DNA from: Oscillospiraceae bacterium
Lineage (GTDB): Bacteria > Bacillota > Clostridia > UMGS1883 > UMGS1540
Length of the DNA: 42,173 bases
NCBI GenBank assembly: GCA_015068765.1
Contig: SVJY01000015.1
Location: forward strand, 1-42,173
Direction of reading: 5' to 3'
Every line of letters starts with the position of its first letter. Position 1 is the stretch's first letter. The notes beneath the pieces are model-generated. The model had not been told where the DNA came from and searched no databases. It was given only the letters and a program-made list of their open reading frames with translations. Positions 16,823-24,287 of this stretch are shown here, piece after piece. A program made the position numbers and the translations under genes.

Positions 16823-18258
16823 GCCTGTATTTCCTCCTTGGTTTTTCCGGCAAGCAGCTTTGATGCGCCGCCGCATTTGGTAACTTCCTCCGCTTCAATG
16901 CCCAGCTCTTTTGCCAAAAGTTTGATGATATACGGCGTACAGAAGCCGCCCTGGCATCTTCCCATTTGTGTCCTTGTCCTGCGTTTTACGCCGTCCAAAT
17001 CCGAGGGCTTGGGATTCGTGCGGATTGCCTCTAAAATCTCCCCCTCTGTAATCCCCTCGCATCTGCAGATAATTCTGCCAAAGGCCCTGTCTTTTTTTAT
17101 CATTGCATTCTTTTCGGCCATATCCGCAACCCCAAAACGATGCATCGCCCTTCTGACGGGGTTGTACTCTGCTTTTTCCCGTAAAACAACGCCCTGCTTC
17201 TCTACCAATTCCTTCACCATTTCCGCTATAGCCGGTGATGCGGACAGCCCCGGCGACTCGATTCCTGCTACGTTGATAAAGCCGGGCTTTGGTGCGTTTA
17301 TGATAAAATCCCCCGAATCACCTGTCGCCCGCAGGCCGCAAAAAGAGGTGACGGTTTGCCCGTACAAAATCCCTTTTACATTTTCATTTGCTTCTTTTAT
17401 AATTTGTGCAAAGCCTTCTTCGGTTGTGCACTTTTCTTCTTTATCTTTTATATCAACAGAGGTAGGTCCCGTGAGCAAATTGCCGTCAACCGTAGGTGAA
17501 ACCAAAATGCCCTTTCCCAGCTTCGACGGCGTTCTGAATACGGTATGGGATACCAGGTCTCCGCAGGTTTTATCCAGAAGTATGTATTCCCCTCTGCGGG
17601 GTGTAATCGTAAAGGAATTGTCTCCAACCATTTTTGCGATTTCGTCTGCGTACAGTCCGGCCGCATTCACGATAACCTTTGCTTTTATCCTTTCTCTTTC
17701 CGCGTATATTTCGTAACAATCCTCCGCTTTTTCTATTTTGCAAACCGCAAATCCGGTCTTGAGGTCTGCACCGTTATCCATTGCATTCCCCACCGCCGCG
17801 ATTGCAAGCGTATACGGACAGACGATTGCACCGGTTGGGGCATGTAACGCACAGACAACATTCTCCGATATATTCGGCTCCAACCTTTTTAGCTCTTCCT
17901 TTTCCAAAATTGCCAATCCCTCTACGCCGTTTTTTTGTCCTCTTACAAAAAGCTGTTCTATTCTCTTTCTGTCCTCTTCATCAAACCCAATAACCAGCGA
18001 ACCGTTGTTTCTATATTTTACACCCAGCTCCTCGGTGACTTTTTTCATCATTTGCGCACCTTTAACATTCAGCTTTGCTTTTAAGGTGCCGCTTTCTGCA
18101 TCAAAGCCGGCGTGCACGATCGCAGAATTCGCTTTCGTGGCACCTGTTGCCACATCGTTTTCTTTTTCCAGTATGCAGATTTTCACTTCGTATCGGGCCA
18201 ACGTTCTCGCAATCATTGCACCGACTACGCCTGCACCGATTATTGCCACATCATACAT
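16819..18258 (-). CDS. glpA: Glycerol-3-phosphate dehydrogenase-like FAD protein with BFD [2Fe-2S] domain
   Basis: A 479-residue DAO-family flavoenzyme predicted to oxidise sn-glycerol-3-phosphate to dihydroxyacetone phosphate. The N-terminal FAD motif is GAGVVG (residues 8-13). The C-terminal BFD-like [2Fe-2S] domain has ligands C398, C400, C435 and C440 (CRC, then GRCQGGFC). The start is ATG 18258 with an AAGGAGG site; an in-frame upstream extension lies inside the leader terminator and is not used. This is the first gene of the glp operon, behind the promoter at 18356 and the GlpP-type terminator. LhgO-type 2-hydroxyglutarate oxidases share the DAO fold, but the operon context and BFD domain favour GlpA. 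Confidence 0.88.
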   Translation of the reverse strand: MYDVAIIGAGVVGAMIARTLARYEVKICILEKENDVATGATKANSAIVHAGFDAESGTLKAKLNVKGAQMMKKVTEELGVKYRNNGSLVIGFDEEDRKRIEQLFVRGQKNGVEGLAILEKEELKRLEPNISENVVCALHAPTGAIVCPYTLAIAAVGNAMDNGADLKTGFAVCKIEKAEDCYEIYAERERIKAKVIVNAAGLYADEIAKMVGDNSFTITPRRGEYILLDKTCGDLVSHTVFRTPSKLGKGILVSPTVDGNLLTGPTSVDIKDKEEKCTTEEGFAQIIKEANENVKGILYGQTVTSFCGLRATGDSGDFIINAPKPGFINVAGIESPGLSASPAIAEMVKELVEKQGVVLREKAEYNPVRRAMHRFGVADMAEKNAMIKKDRAFGRIICRCEGITEGEILEAIRTNPKPSDLDGVKRRTRTQMGRCQGGFCTPYIIKLLAKELGIEAEEVTKCGGASKLLAGKTKEEIQA

Positions 18259-18289
18259 GACTTTCCATCCTCCTTTTTCCTTGACAAAC

Positions 18290-18333
18290 AAAAAAAGACG
18301 CACCAAAATAAACCTTGTTTATTTTGATACGTC
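18290..18333 (-). promoter_or_regulatory. Leader terminator, probable GlpP antitermination target
   Basis: On the minus strand GACGTATCAAAATAAAC (18333-18317) and GTTTATTTTGGTGCGTC (18313-18297) form a 17-bp stem with two U-G wobbles and a 3-base loop. Seven T follow directly. It stands between the promoter and the first gene of an operon whose last gene is glpP. In B. subtilis GlpP with glycerol-3-phosphate overrides such a leader terminator. A competing 5-bp pairing, GATAC (18349-18345) with GTATC (18330-18326), would break the terminator and may be an antiterminator. Confidence 0.85.
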
Positions 18334-18355
18334 TCCAAATCTCTGTATCGTTATT

Positions 18356-18384
18356 ATTTTACCATACTTCAACCCTCTTGTCAA
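18356..18384 (-). promoter_or_regulatory. Sigma-A promoter of the glp operon
   Basis: On the minus strand TTGACA (18384-18379), a 17-base spacer and TAAAAT (18361-18356) with a TGG extended -10. The expected start near 18349 leaves about 16 bases before the terminator stem. Confidence 0.88.
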
Positions 18385-18540
18385 GAAAAAATGAATTTTT
18401 GCAAGCGTCCCGGCGTAAATGATCATAATACTCGTTCGCCCTATCTGCCTCCGGAAATTTGTTTTGTTATGTTTTTCTGTTTGTAGTTATATATATTTGC
18501 GGAATTGTATTTGTTATACTTATGTCAGGAGGTGTATTGT

Positions 18541-19551
18541 ATGCGTTTTTCCGTAGGTCTTGGCACCGAAGCGGATGCTTCCTTTCCGCAAGAAATTATT
18601 TCCAGGAAGGACTCGATCTCCGAGGTGTATTTTTCCTGGGGCACTTTTCCCAGCGGTCGGAACGACCAAACCAGGCAGGCAGGCCTTACGCCATGGGAGG
18701 CACAGGCCCGGCAGACGGAAGTCCTTTCCTTGCTTGCCAAAGCCGGCATACCACTCAATTTACTTTTTAATGCCAACTGCTATGGCAGCCGTGCCCAGTC
18801 CCGTTCGTTTTTCTCTGAAATCGGGGCTACTGTGGATTATATCGGCTCCCATTTCGGTCTTCGTGCCGTAACCACCACCTCACCCCTGATCGGAAAATTC
18901 ATTAAGCAAAATTTCCCCACGCTCGATGTGCGTGCCTCCGTGAACATGGGCATCGGCACACCGCACGGCATGGCGTATGTAGCAGCGTTTTTTGACAGCT
19001 TCTATGTGCAACGGGAAAAAAACAGGGATTTTACCGCACTCCATGCCCTTCGGCGTTGGTGTGACCAAAACGGAAAGGAAATGTATCTTCTGGCAAACAG
19101 CGGTTGCCTCAACGACTGCTCTGCCCACACCTTCCATGACAATCTTGTGGCACATGAGCGTGAAATCGCCGCCTTGGATAATGGATATCAGTTTGACGGT
19201 ATTTGTCACAGCTGGCTCCGAGAGCCGGAAAATCACAGGCATTTTGTTTCCCACACCGGATTTATCCGTCCTGAGGATGTGCACCGCTTTGAGGGGCTTG
19301 TCCCCGCCATGAAGCTTGCTACCCGCGTGCATGAAAACCCAGTGCGGATTCTTCGTGCCTATATAGACAAAAAGAGCTTTTCCGGCAATCTGCCCACCCT
19401 TTTAGAGCCGAATCATGCCAAAAGCTTATATCCCTATGTTCTGGAGAACAGTAAAATAAAAGCGACTGTACAAGATGGTACGCTTATATATGAAGCCGAT
19501 GAAGCTTTGATTAGATTGGAGGAAGTATATGCTGACGAGTCAAATGATTAA
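18541..19551 (+). CDS. U32-peptidase-like TIM-barrel protein, first gene of a redox cassette
   Basis: A 336-residue protein with an AGGAGGTG ribosome binding site. I place it near the U32/UbiU-V group from several features: a barrel-like alternation of strands and helices, a VRASVNMGIGT strand near the middle, the LANSGCLNDCSAHTFHDN motif, and FIRPEDVHRFEGL near the C-terminus. U32 relatives often use conserved cysteines to hold an iron-sulfur cluster. Cysteines here lie in NANCYG, SGCLNDC and GICHSW. The family match is weak and the substrate is unknown. Its last 23 bases overlap the next gene, so it belongs to the six-gene operon that runs to 24050. Confidence 0.6.
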   Translation: MRFSVGLGTEADASFPQEIISRKDSISEVYFSWGTFPSGRNDQTRQAGLTPWEAQARQTEVLSLLAKAGIPLNLLFNANCYGSRAQSRSFFSEIGATVDYIGSHFGLRAVTTTSPLIGKFIKQNFPTLDVRASVNMGIGTPHGMAYVAAFFDSFYVQREKNRDFTALHALRRWCDQNGKEMYLLANSGCLNDCSAHTFHDNLVAHEREIAALDNGYQFDGICHSWLREPENHRHFVSHTGFIRPEDVHRFEGLVPAMKLATRVHENPVRILRAYIDKKSFSGNLPTLLEPNHAKSLYPYVLENSKIKATVQDGTLIYEADEALIRLEEVYADESND

Positions 19552-20611
19552 GGATGCCGCACTGGAGGCAGGTGCAGACAAATGCGGTATCGGTCCCATG
19601 TCCCGTTTCGACGGTGCACCGGACGAAATGAATCCCCAGTTCCTGTTCCCGGAGGCAAAGAGCTGTATAGCCCTTGCTTTCCGTATCCCCAGAGGCGTAC
19701 AACGGGGTATTGAAGAGGGAACCCAGTTTTACCAGTACCCATCCATGGCCTACGGCGGTATCAATGAAATTTATGCCCCGGCCGTCTTATACCATGTGGG
19801 AAAGATAATCGAAGATGAAGGGTACGAAGCCTTTGTATATCGGAATACTGGTGCCAGAGGCGTTGTGTCTGACATGGACGGTTCTCCGGGCAACACCCTT
19901 TCGCCGGAGGAACAAATTGAAATCAGTAAGCACGCCAAGGGCAAAACGGCCCATCACCGCAGTGTGCAGTTTACCCGTGCCGCGGAAGAAGGCAAAATGC
20001 CCCCGGACCTACAGTTTCAGTTCCGTCTGGCGGCGGTTGCTTGCGGTCTGGGCGAAATCGGTTGGAGTAAAATGCTGCTGACCCCGGAATTTGGTCCTCT
20101 CCAGCGTGTAGCATTCATTTTTACGGATGCGGAGCTGGAATACGATCCGATCTACGATGGCCCTCCCCTTTGCCGCAAATGCGGTGCCTGTGTGCGGGAA
20201 TGTCCCGGTGGCTGTATTCCGGATATGAAGTCCGGTAAAAGCGTATCGGTGGAAATCGAAGGGAAGAAAATCGAATGGGGCGATATTGATATGTGGCGTT
20301 GCTATGCATTTTACACCCATGGCGGCAGATATTATAACCCCTTTGTGCCCAAAGAGGTTTTCGACAAAAATGAAGACGGAATGCTTGACCTTCTGGAGGG
20401 GGTAACCGATGTTGCCAACGAGCAGGAGGTTATGAAGGTGTATACAGCACTGGAAAAATACTTCCCAAGCTGGGTCGGCTATAACATGGCAAAATGCGGC
20501 GGCTGTATCCGTGCCTGCGTCAGTATGCTGGAGAAAAAAGGCGGCTGTATGGAGGGTCGGTTCGTCGCACCGCTACGACACGAAATGAAAGCGTGGAAGA
20601 TGGACAGATGA
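19529..20611 (+). CDS. QueG-like double-[4Fe-4S] reductase, paralogue 1
   Basis: A 360-residue protein resembling the catalytic and ferredoxin parts of epoxyqueuosine reductase and the related reductive dehalogenase-like proteins. Eight cysteines fit two [4Fe-4S] clusters: C215, C218, C221 and C225 (CRKCGACVREC), C258 (MWRCYAFYT, the counterpart of the QueG RCISY cysteine), and C323, C326 and C330 (CGGCIRAC). The N-terminal FRIPRGVQRGIEEGTQFYQY block recurs in the two paralogues downstream. QueG uses cobalamin, and a corrinoid site here is possible but not visible. Canonical queG sits alone or with tRNA genes, whereas this copy is in a tight operon, so a different substrate is likely. The start overlaps the preceding gene by 23 bases. 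Confidence 0.75.
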   Translation: MLTSQMIKDAALEAGADKCGIGPMSRFDGAPDEMNPQFLFPEAKSCIALAFRIPRGVQRGIEEGTQFYQYPSMAYGGINEIYAPAVLYHVGKIIEDEGYEAFVYRNTGARGVVSDMDGSPGNTLSPEEQIEISKHAKGKTAHHRSVQFTRAAEEGKMPPDLQFQFRLAAVACGLGEIGWSKMLLTPEFGPLQRVAFIFTDAELEYDPIYDGPPLCRKCGACVRECPGGCIPDMKSGKSVSVEIEGKKIEWGDIDMWRCYAFYTHGGRYYNPFVPKEVFDKNEDGMLDLLEGVTDVANEQEVMKVYTALEKYFPSWVGYNMAKCGGCIRACVSMLEKKGGCMEGRFVAPLRHEMKAWKMDR

Positions 20612-20964
20612 TCGATATTTTTGAAAGTACGGACAGTGGTTTTTCCACGAAAATTCTATGCGAAGGCTGGAAGGCGGCATTTATTACATATTCTGCACAG
20701 TATGATGTGCTGACAGAAATGAAGCGGCATCTGAAAACGGACGAGGCCTTTGTCCTACTCAGGGGCGATGCTACGATTTATACCTACGACGGTGTGCTGA
20801 CCAAAACGCCCATGGAGCCCTGTAAATTATATAATATTCGGCAAAGCACATGGCACCATGTGTCCGTTTCCCCGGACGCTTTGCTCTTCGTGGTAGAAAA
20901 CAGTGACACAACCAAGGAAAATACAGAAAGGATTGATTTTGATGCTCTCAGCAAAGGAAATTAA
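20608..20964 (+). CDS. Small cupin-like protein
   Basis: A 118-residue protein starting at an ATG that shares ATGA with the end of the previous gene. A cupin-like double-stranded beta-helix is suggested by KTDEAFVLLRGDATIYTYDG, then PCKLYNIRQSTWHHVSVSPDALLFVVEN. This places the acidic strand and the HH pair where cupin motifs 1 and 2 would lie. The classic HxH pair of motif 1 is not complete, so metal binding is uncertain. It may bind or isomerise the cassette substrate, or sense it. No enzyme activity can be assigned. It overlaps the next gene by 23 bases. Confidence 0.65.
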   Translation: MIDIFESTDSGFSTKILCEGWKAAFITYSAQYDVLTEMKRHLKTDEAFVLLRGDATIYTYDGVLTKTPMEPCKLYNIRQSTWHHVSVSPDALLFVVENSDTTKENTERIDFDALSKGN

Positions 20965-21847
20965 AGAAAAGGCCCTTTCTCTCGGTGCAGGCGTTTGCGG
21001 AATCGGCGATATTTCCCATTTTATCGGTGACAATCCCCAGCATAATCCTCTGGAAATTCTGCCAAATGCCAAGTGCATTATCGGGTTCGGGTTGCCTGTA
21101 CCCCGAGGGCTTTTTAAGACCTTAGAAGAAAAGCGGCAATATTTTAACTATACCAATTTAGGCGTAAAATATACGGATGAAAGCTTCGCAGAGATTTTTC
21201 TGTTTAAAATGGGCTGCATGATTGAGAATGCCGGCTACGATGCCTGTCTCCAGAGAAGTATCCCCGGTTTCCGGGTTAAAGGCGATAAGAGCACGAACCC
21301 TGAGGTCAGCCGGATTTATGAGCTACAGTTTGCTTCTCCCGTCGAGGAAGGAAAACCGGCACCGGATGTCATTATTGACTACAATAAAGCGGCTACCGTA
21401 TGCGGTCTCGGTGCTCCGGGCTTGCACGGAAAAATTCTTGCTCCCAAATACGGCCCCTTTATGCGGTATGTATTTATTATCACCGATATGCCCCTGGAAT
21501 GCGACGCACCTTTTACAGGCAATCTGTGCGACGGTTGCGGTAAGTGCCGCTCTGCCTGTCCCGGAAAGGCTATCGGGGCGGACGGCGTGGATACATGGCA
21601 GTGCAGTGTCTATTACCGGGGTGCCCATAAATCTAATCCCTTTATGAAGGAAGATTTCCTACAGGACCATCCGGAACGGGAACAGATTATAAATGGCGAA
21701 AAACGGTTTGACGCAGAAAGTGCACAAGCACTGTATCCCCACCTCTCCTTCCTGCCGCAGACCCATTTCGGCTATGTAGCCTGTCTTTGTGGCAAAAGCT
21801 GTGAAACCGTATGCTACAACCATTTAAAGGAGGCTGACCTACTATGA
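20942..21847 (+). CDS. QueG-like double-[4Fe-4S] reductase, paralogue 2
   Basis: A 301-residue paralogue of the 19529 gene. The start ATG at 20942 follows GAAAGGA. The first cluster is C196, C199, C202 and C206 (CDGCGKCRSAC), with C221 in the DTWQCSVYY counterpart of the QueG cysteine. The second cluster motif is C283-x3-C287-x3-C291 near the C-terminus. That differs from the C-x2-C-x3-C of paralogue 1. It also has the LPVPRGLFKTLEEKRQYFNYTNLG block. It is shorter because it lacks the insertions of paralogue 1. Three diverged copies kept side by side suggest a heteromeric complex or successive reductions, which is inference. Confidence 0.75.
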   Translation: MLSAKEIKEKALSLGAGVCGIGDISHFIGDNPQHNPLEILPNAKCIIGFGLPVPRGLFKTLEEKRQYFNYTNLGVKYTDESFAEIFLFKMGCMIENAGYDACLQRSIPGFRVKGDKSTNPEVSRIYELQFASPVEEGKPAPDVIIDYNKAATVCGLGAPGLHGKILAPKYGPFMRYVFIITDMPLECDAPFTGNLCDGCGKCRSACPGKAIGADGVDTWQCSVYYRGAHKSNPFMKEDFLQDHPEREQIINGEKRFDAESAQALYPHLSFLPQTHFGYVACLCGKSCETVCYNHLKEADLL

Positions 21848-22800
21848 GAGAACAGATTATTGCACTCGCAAAAAAGTTAGACGCCGATTTAGTCGGCTTC
21901 GCCCCTGCCGACCGTTTTGCGAAGGATGATCCGATTTTCCGGATTTTCCCGGAAACAAAAACCGTTATCGGGCTTGGCTTCCGGGTTCTTCGGGGTATTT
22001 ATCGCGGCGTAGAAGAAGGTACAACCTATTATCAGTATACAACCATGGGTGTGGAAAATTTAGAGGAAACGGTTATGCCTATGGCTCTCCTTCGGATTTC
22101 CAATCTCATTGAAGAAAATGGCTGTACGGCCGTACCCCAGCGATACAGTCCCCTGATTATGGAGGAAGAGGACGAAACCAATCCGGAAGTGGATTATACG
22201 GATGTTTTCCGCGGTGTCAAGGCTGAGCCCCAGCTGGATTTTCTACGCTGTGCTGTACAGTGCGGCTTTGGCGAGGAAAGTAAAATCCATAGCCTGCTGA
22301 CACCGGAATTCGGCCCCTTTATCCGTGTTTGCTTTATCCTCACGGATATGGAGCTGGAAGCCTCTCCCCTCTTTACCGGCAAGCTTTGCGACGGGTGCAA
22401 CGCCTGCATTGAAGGCTGTCCCGGTCGGGCAATCGATGAAAACGGCGAAACCAACTCCTGGCGCTGTGCCGTTTACTACAACGGTGCCTGCGGCAGTAAA
22501 AATCCTTTTATGCCGCCGGAAGCCTTTTCGGACTTTGATTTGAAAACGAAAATGGAAATTATCAAAGGAACAGCGGAATTTGATACGGAAGAAGCCAAAA
22601 GAATCCTGGATAATATTTATTTTTATCCTCCTGCTAAGCATTTTTACCGTACATCCATCTGCGGCAGGGCCTGTGACCGTGCCTGTTACATTCATCTGGA
22701 AGAAAAGGGGCTTCTGACTCGCTCCTTCATCCGTCCCTTCCGCAAAAAGAAAGATTGGCAGCTGAGCCTTGACCAGTTTGAGAAAGGAGAAAAATCATGA
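21844..22800 (+). CDS. QueG-like double-[4Fe-4S] reductase, paralogue 3
   Basis: A 318-residue paralogue, coupled by ATGA to the previous gene. It shows FRVLRGIYRGVEEGTTYYQYTTMG near residue 50, LCDGCNACIEGCPGRAI for cluster one, SWRCAVYYNGACG for the QueG-type extra cysteine, and ICGRACDRACYIHLEEKGLL for cluster two (C-x3-C-x3-C as in paralogue 2). A C-terminal basic tail follows. Paralogues 2 and 3 look closer to each other than to paralogue 1. Cytoplasmic, with no export signal. Likely an electron-transferring reductase, with substrate unknown. Confidence 0.75.
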   Translation: MREQIIALAKKLDADLVGFAPADRFAKDDPIFRIFPETKTVIGLGFRVLRGIYRGVEEGTTYYQYTTMGVENLEETVMPMALLRISNLIEENGCTAVPQRYSPLIMEEEDETNPEVDYTDVFRGVKAEPQLDFLRCAVQCGFGEESKIHSLLTPEFGPFIRVCFILTDMELEASPLFTGKLCDGCNACIEGCPGRAIDENGETNSWRCAVYYNGACGSKNPFMPPEAFSDFDLKTKMEIIKGTAEFDTEEAKRILDNIYFYPPAKHFYRTSICGRACDRACYIHLEEKGLLTRSFIRPFRKKKDWQLSLDQFEKGEKS

Positions 22801-24050
22801 AAGAAAAAATGAAAATTGCCGTAATCGGTTGCGGCCGGTTCTCGAAATTTTTTGTACCTCTTTTTAAAGCCCATCCAGTGGTGGAAAAGGTATATGTATG
22901 TGACCTGAAAAAAGACCGGGAGGAAGACTATGCGGAAAGATTCGGCGTTGAACGCATGGAAAGCTTTGAAAAGGCACTGGCCTCCGATGAGGTAAATGCG
23001 ATAGCCATCTTCACCCAGCGTTTTGCCCACGGCAAAATGGTTATTGAGGCTCTTCGTGCCGGCAAGCACGTATACAGCGCTGTCCCCTGTGCCATTTCCG
23101 TGGATGAAATCCGAGAAATCGAAGCCCTGGTGCGGGAAACACGTCTGACCTATTCCATGGGCGAAACAGGCTTTTACCGTGCCCCTGCAATTCATTGCCG
23201 TAAGGAATTTGCAAAAGGGACCTTCGGACAGTTTGTTTTTGGCGAAGCACAGTATAATCACGATATTCGGAACATGGAAGAAAGCTTTAAGAGCTCCGGC
23301 GGTGCGGACTGGAAAAAATACGCCGGTATTCCGCCCATGTTTTATCCCAGCCACTCCACCTCCATGGTGCTCAGTGCTATGCCGGGCGTATATGCCACCC
23401 GCGTGACCGCTTTTGGCTTCGCCGGAAGTCCTCGCACAGACATATACGGCACCGAGGGGCAGAATTTGTACAACAACCCATTTTCCAATACCACCATGCT
23501 CTTGCAACTTTCCAACGGCGGTGTTGCCCGAATCTCTGAAAACCGTTGTGTTGGCTGGATGAGCCCGGAAACATACATTACGCAGTTCTATGGTACAGAC
23601 GGCGGCTACGAATTTTCCGTTGCTCACCACCACCAGACCCATTGGGATCCGGAAAGACCCGGCAAGGTCATTATGGAGGATGTAACAGAGGCACTGCAAC
23701 CGCCTTCCGTCACAGCACTTATCCGGGAGGACTACGGAAAAGCCGCCCAAGCCATTGCGGATACCATGGGCTTCTTTGAAACTTCACCCATTCAGCCTAC
23801 GGCACGTCTGCCGAAGGAATTCGCAGAGATTGAAAACGGACATAACGGCACGCATCACTTCCTGATTGATGATTTCTGCCGTGCCTACGCCACCGGAAAT
23901 CTCTCTCCCACCAACATCTGGGCGGTGGCACGGTATAACATTCCCGGTCTGATTGCACATCAGTCTGCTCTTGCCGGCGGCGTGCCCATGGATATTCCTG
24001 ACCTGGGCGATCCCCCGAGAGATTGGGAAGTATTGGATTGGGAAAAATAG
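22797..24050 (+). CDS. Gfo/Idh/MocA-family protein resembling NAD-dependent GH109 glycosidases
   Basis: A 417-residue protein with a Rossmann NAD(P)-binding start (IAVIGCGRFS, residues 7-16) and the Gfo/Idh C-terminal domain. The usual catalytic EKP motif is replaced by A95-V96-P97, so the lysine is missing. From memory, other segments match alpha-N-acetylgalactosaminidases of GH109: FGEAQYNHDIR (about 232 bases after 23230), the YPSH segment, YGTDGGYEF and the terminal MDIPDLGDPPRDW. Those enzymes cleave glycosides by transient NAD-dependent oxidation. A glycosidase-like or epimerase-like role in the cassette is inference. It shares ATGA with paralogue 3, ends in TAG, and is followed by a terminator. 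Confidence 0.8.
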   Translation: MKEKMKIAVIGCGRFSKFFVPLFKAHPVVEKVYVCDLKKDREEDYAERFGVERMESFEKALASDEVNAIAIFTQRFAHGKMVIEALRAGKHVYSAVPCAISVDEIREIEALVRETRLTYSMGETGFYRAPAIHCRKEFAKGTFGQFVFGEAQYNHDIRNMEESFKSSGGADWKKYAGIPPMFYPSHSTSMVLSAMPGVYATRVTAFGFAGSPRTDIYGTEGQNLYNNPFSNTTMLLQLSNGGVARISENRCVGWMSPETYITQFYGTDGGYEFSVAHHHQTHWDPERPGKVIMEDVTEALQPPSVTALIREDYGKAAQAIADTMGFFETSPIQPTARLPKEFAEIENGHNGTHHFLIDDFCRAYATGNLSPTNIWAVARYNIPGLIAHQSALAGGVPMDIPDLGDPPRDWEVLDWEK

Positions 24051-24098
24051 CTCCCATATTATTTGTCCAAAAGAATAAATAACCCTACGTACAACAGG

Positions 24099-24131
24099 GG
24101 TCAGCCCGCTGACTTTGTCAGTATGCTGACC
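24099..24131 (+). repeat. Nested hairpin downstream of the six-gene cassette
   Basis: GGTCAGC (24099-24105) pairs with GCTGACC (24125-24131), and inside it CTGAC pairs with GTCAG around TTT. There is no T run of its own. It stands directly before the terminator at 24132 and may stabilise the mRNA end. Confidence 0.6.
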
Positions 24132-24155
24132 ACTGTGACTTTCACACAGTTTTTT
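24132..24155 (+). terminator. Intrinsic terminator of the six-gene redox cassette
   Basis: ACTGTG (24132-24137) pairs with CACAGT (24145-24150), followed by a T run to 24155. It closes the operon that begins at 18541. Confidence 0.75.
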
Positions 24156-24210
24156 AAATTGATTCACTTTTTCATCGTCTTCCTCCCATATTTACTCTTC
24201 GTATGGCAAT

Positions 24211-24238
24211 AAAAAACGACCGGCATTAACCGATCGTT
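24211..24238 (-). terminator. Intrinsic terminator of nifJ
   Basis: On the minus strand AACGATCGG (24238-24230) pairs with CCGGTCGTT (24223-24215), with one U-G pair and a 6-base loop, followed by six T. It faces the terminator of the convergent cassette. Confidence 0.85.
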
Positions 24239-24244
24239 AAAGAA

Positions 24245-24274
24245 ACAAAGCGGCACAAAAAAGTGCCGCTTTGT
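24245..24274 (-). terminator. First of two tandem hairpins after nifJ
   Basis: ACAAAGCGGCAC (24245-24256) and GTGCCGCTTTGT (24263-24274) are perfect 12-bp arms around AAAAAA. On the minus strand it is followed by TTCTTT, a weak tail, so it may act with the stronger terminator just beyond. It lies 14 bases after the nifJ stop codon. Confidence 0.7.
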
Positions 24275-24287
24275 ATAGTACTTCGGA

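Noticed and set aside
18512-18520. Extended -10 (TGTTATACT) before the six-gene cassette
   Set aside because: The sequence fits, but the start would fall inside the ribosome binding site of the first gene and no -35 is visible. The real promoter was not identified.
22692-23750. 352-codon minus-strand reading frame
   Set aside because: Antisense to the GH109-like gene, which has a clear start, fold and operon position.
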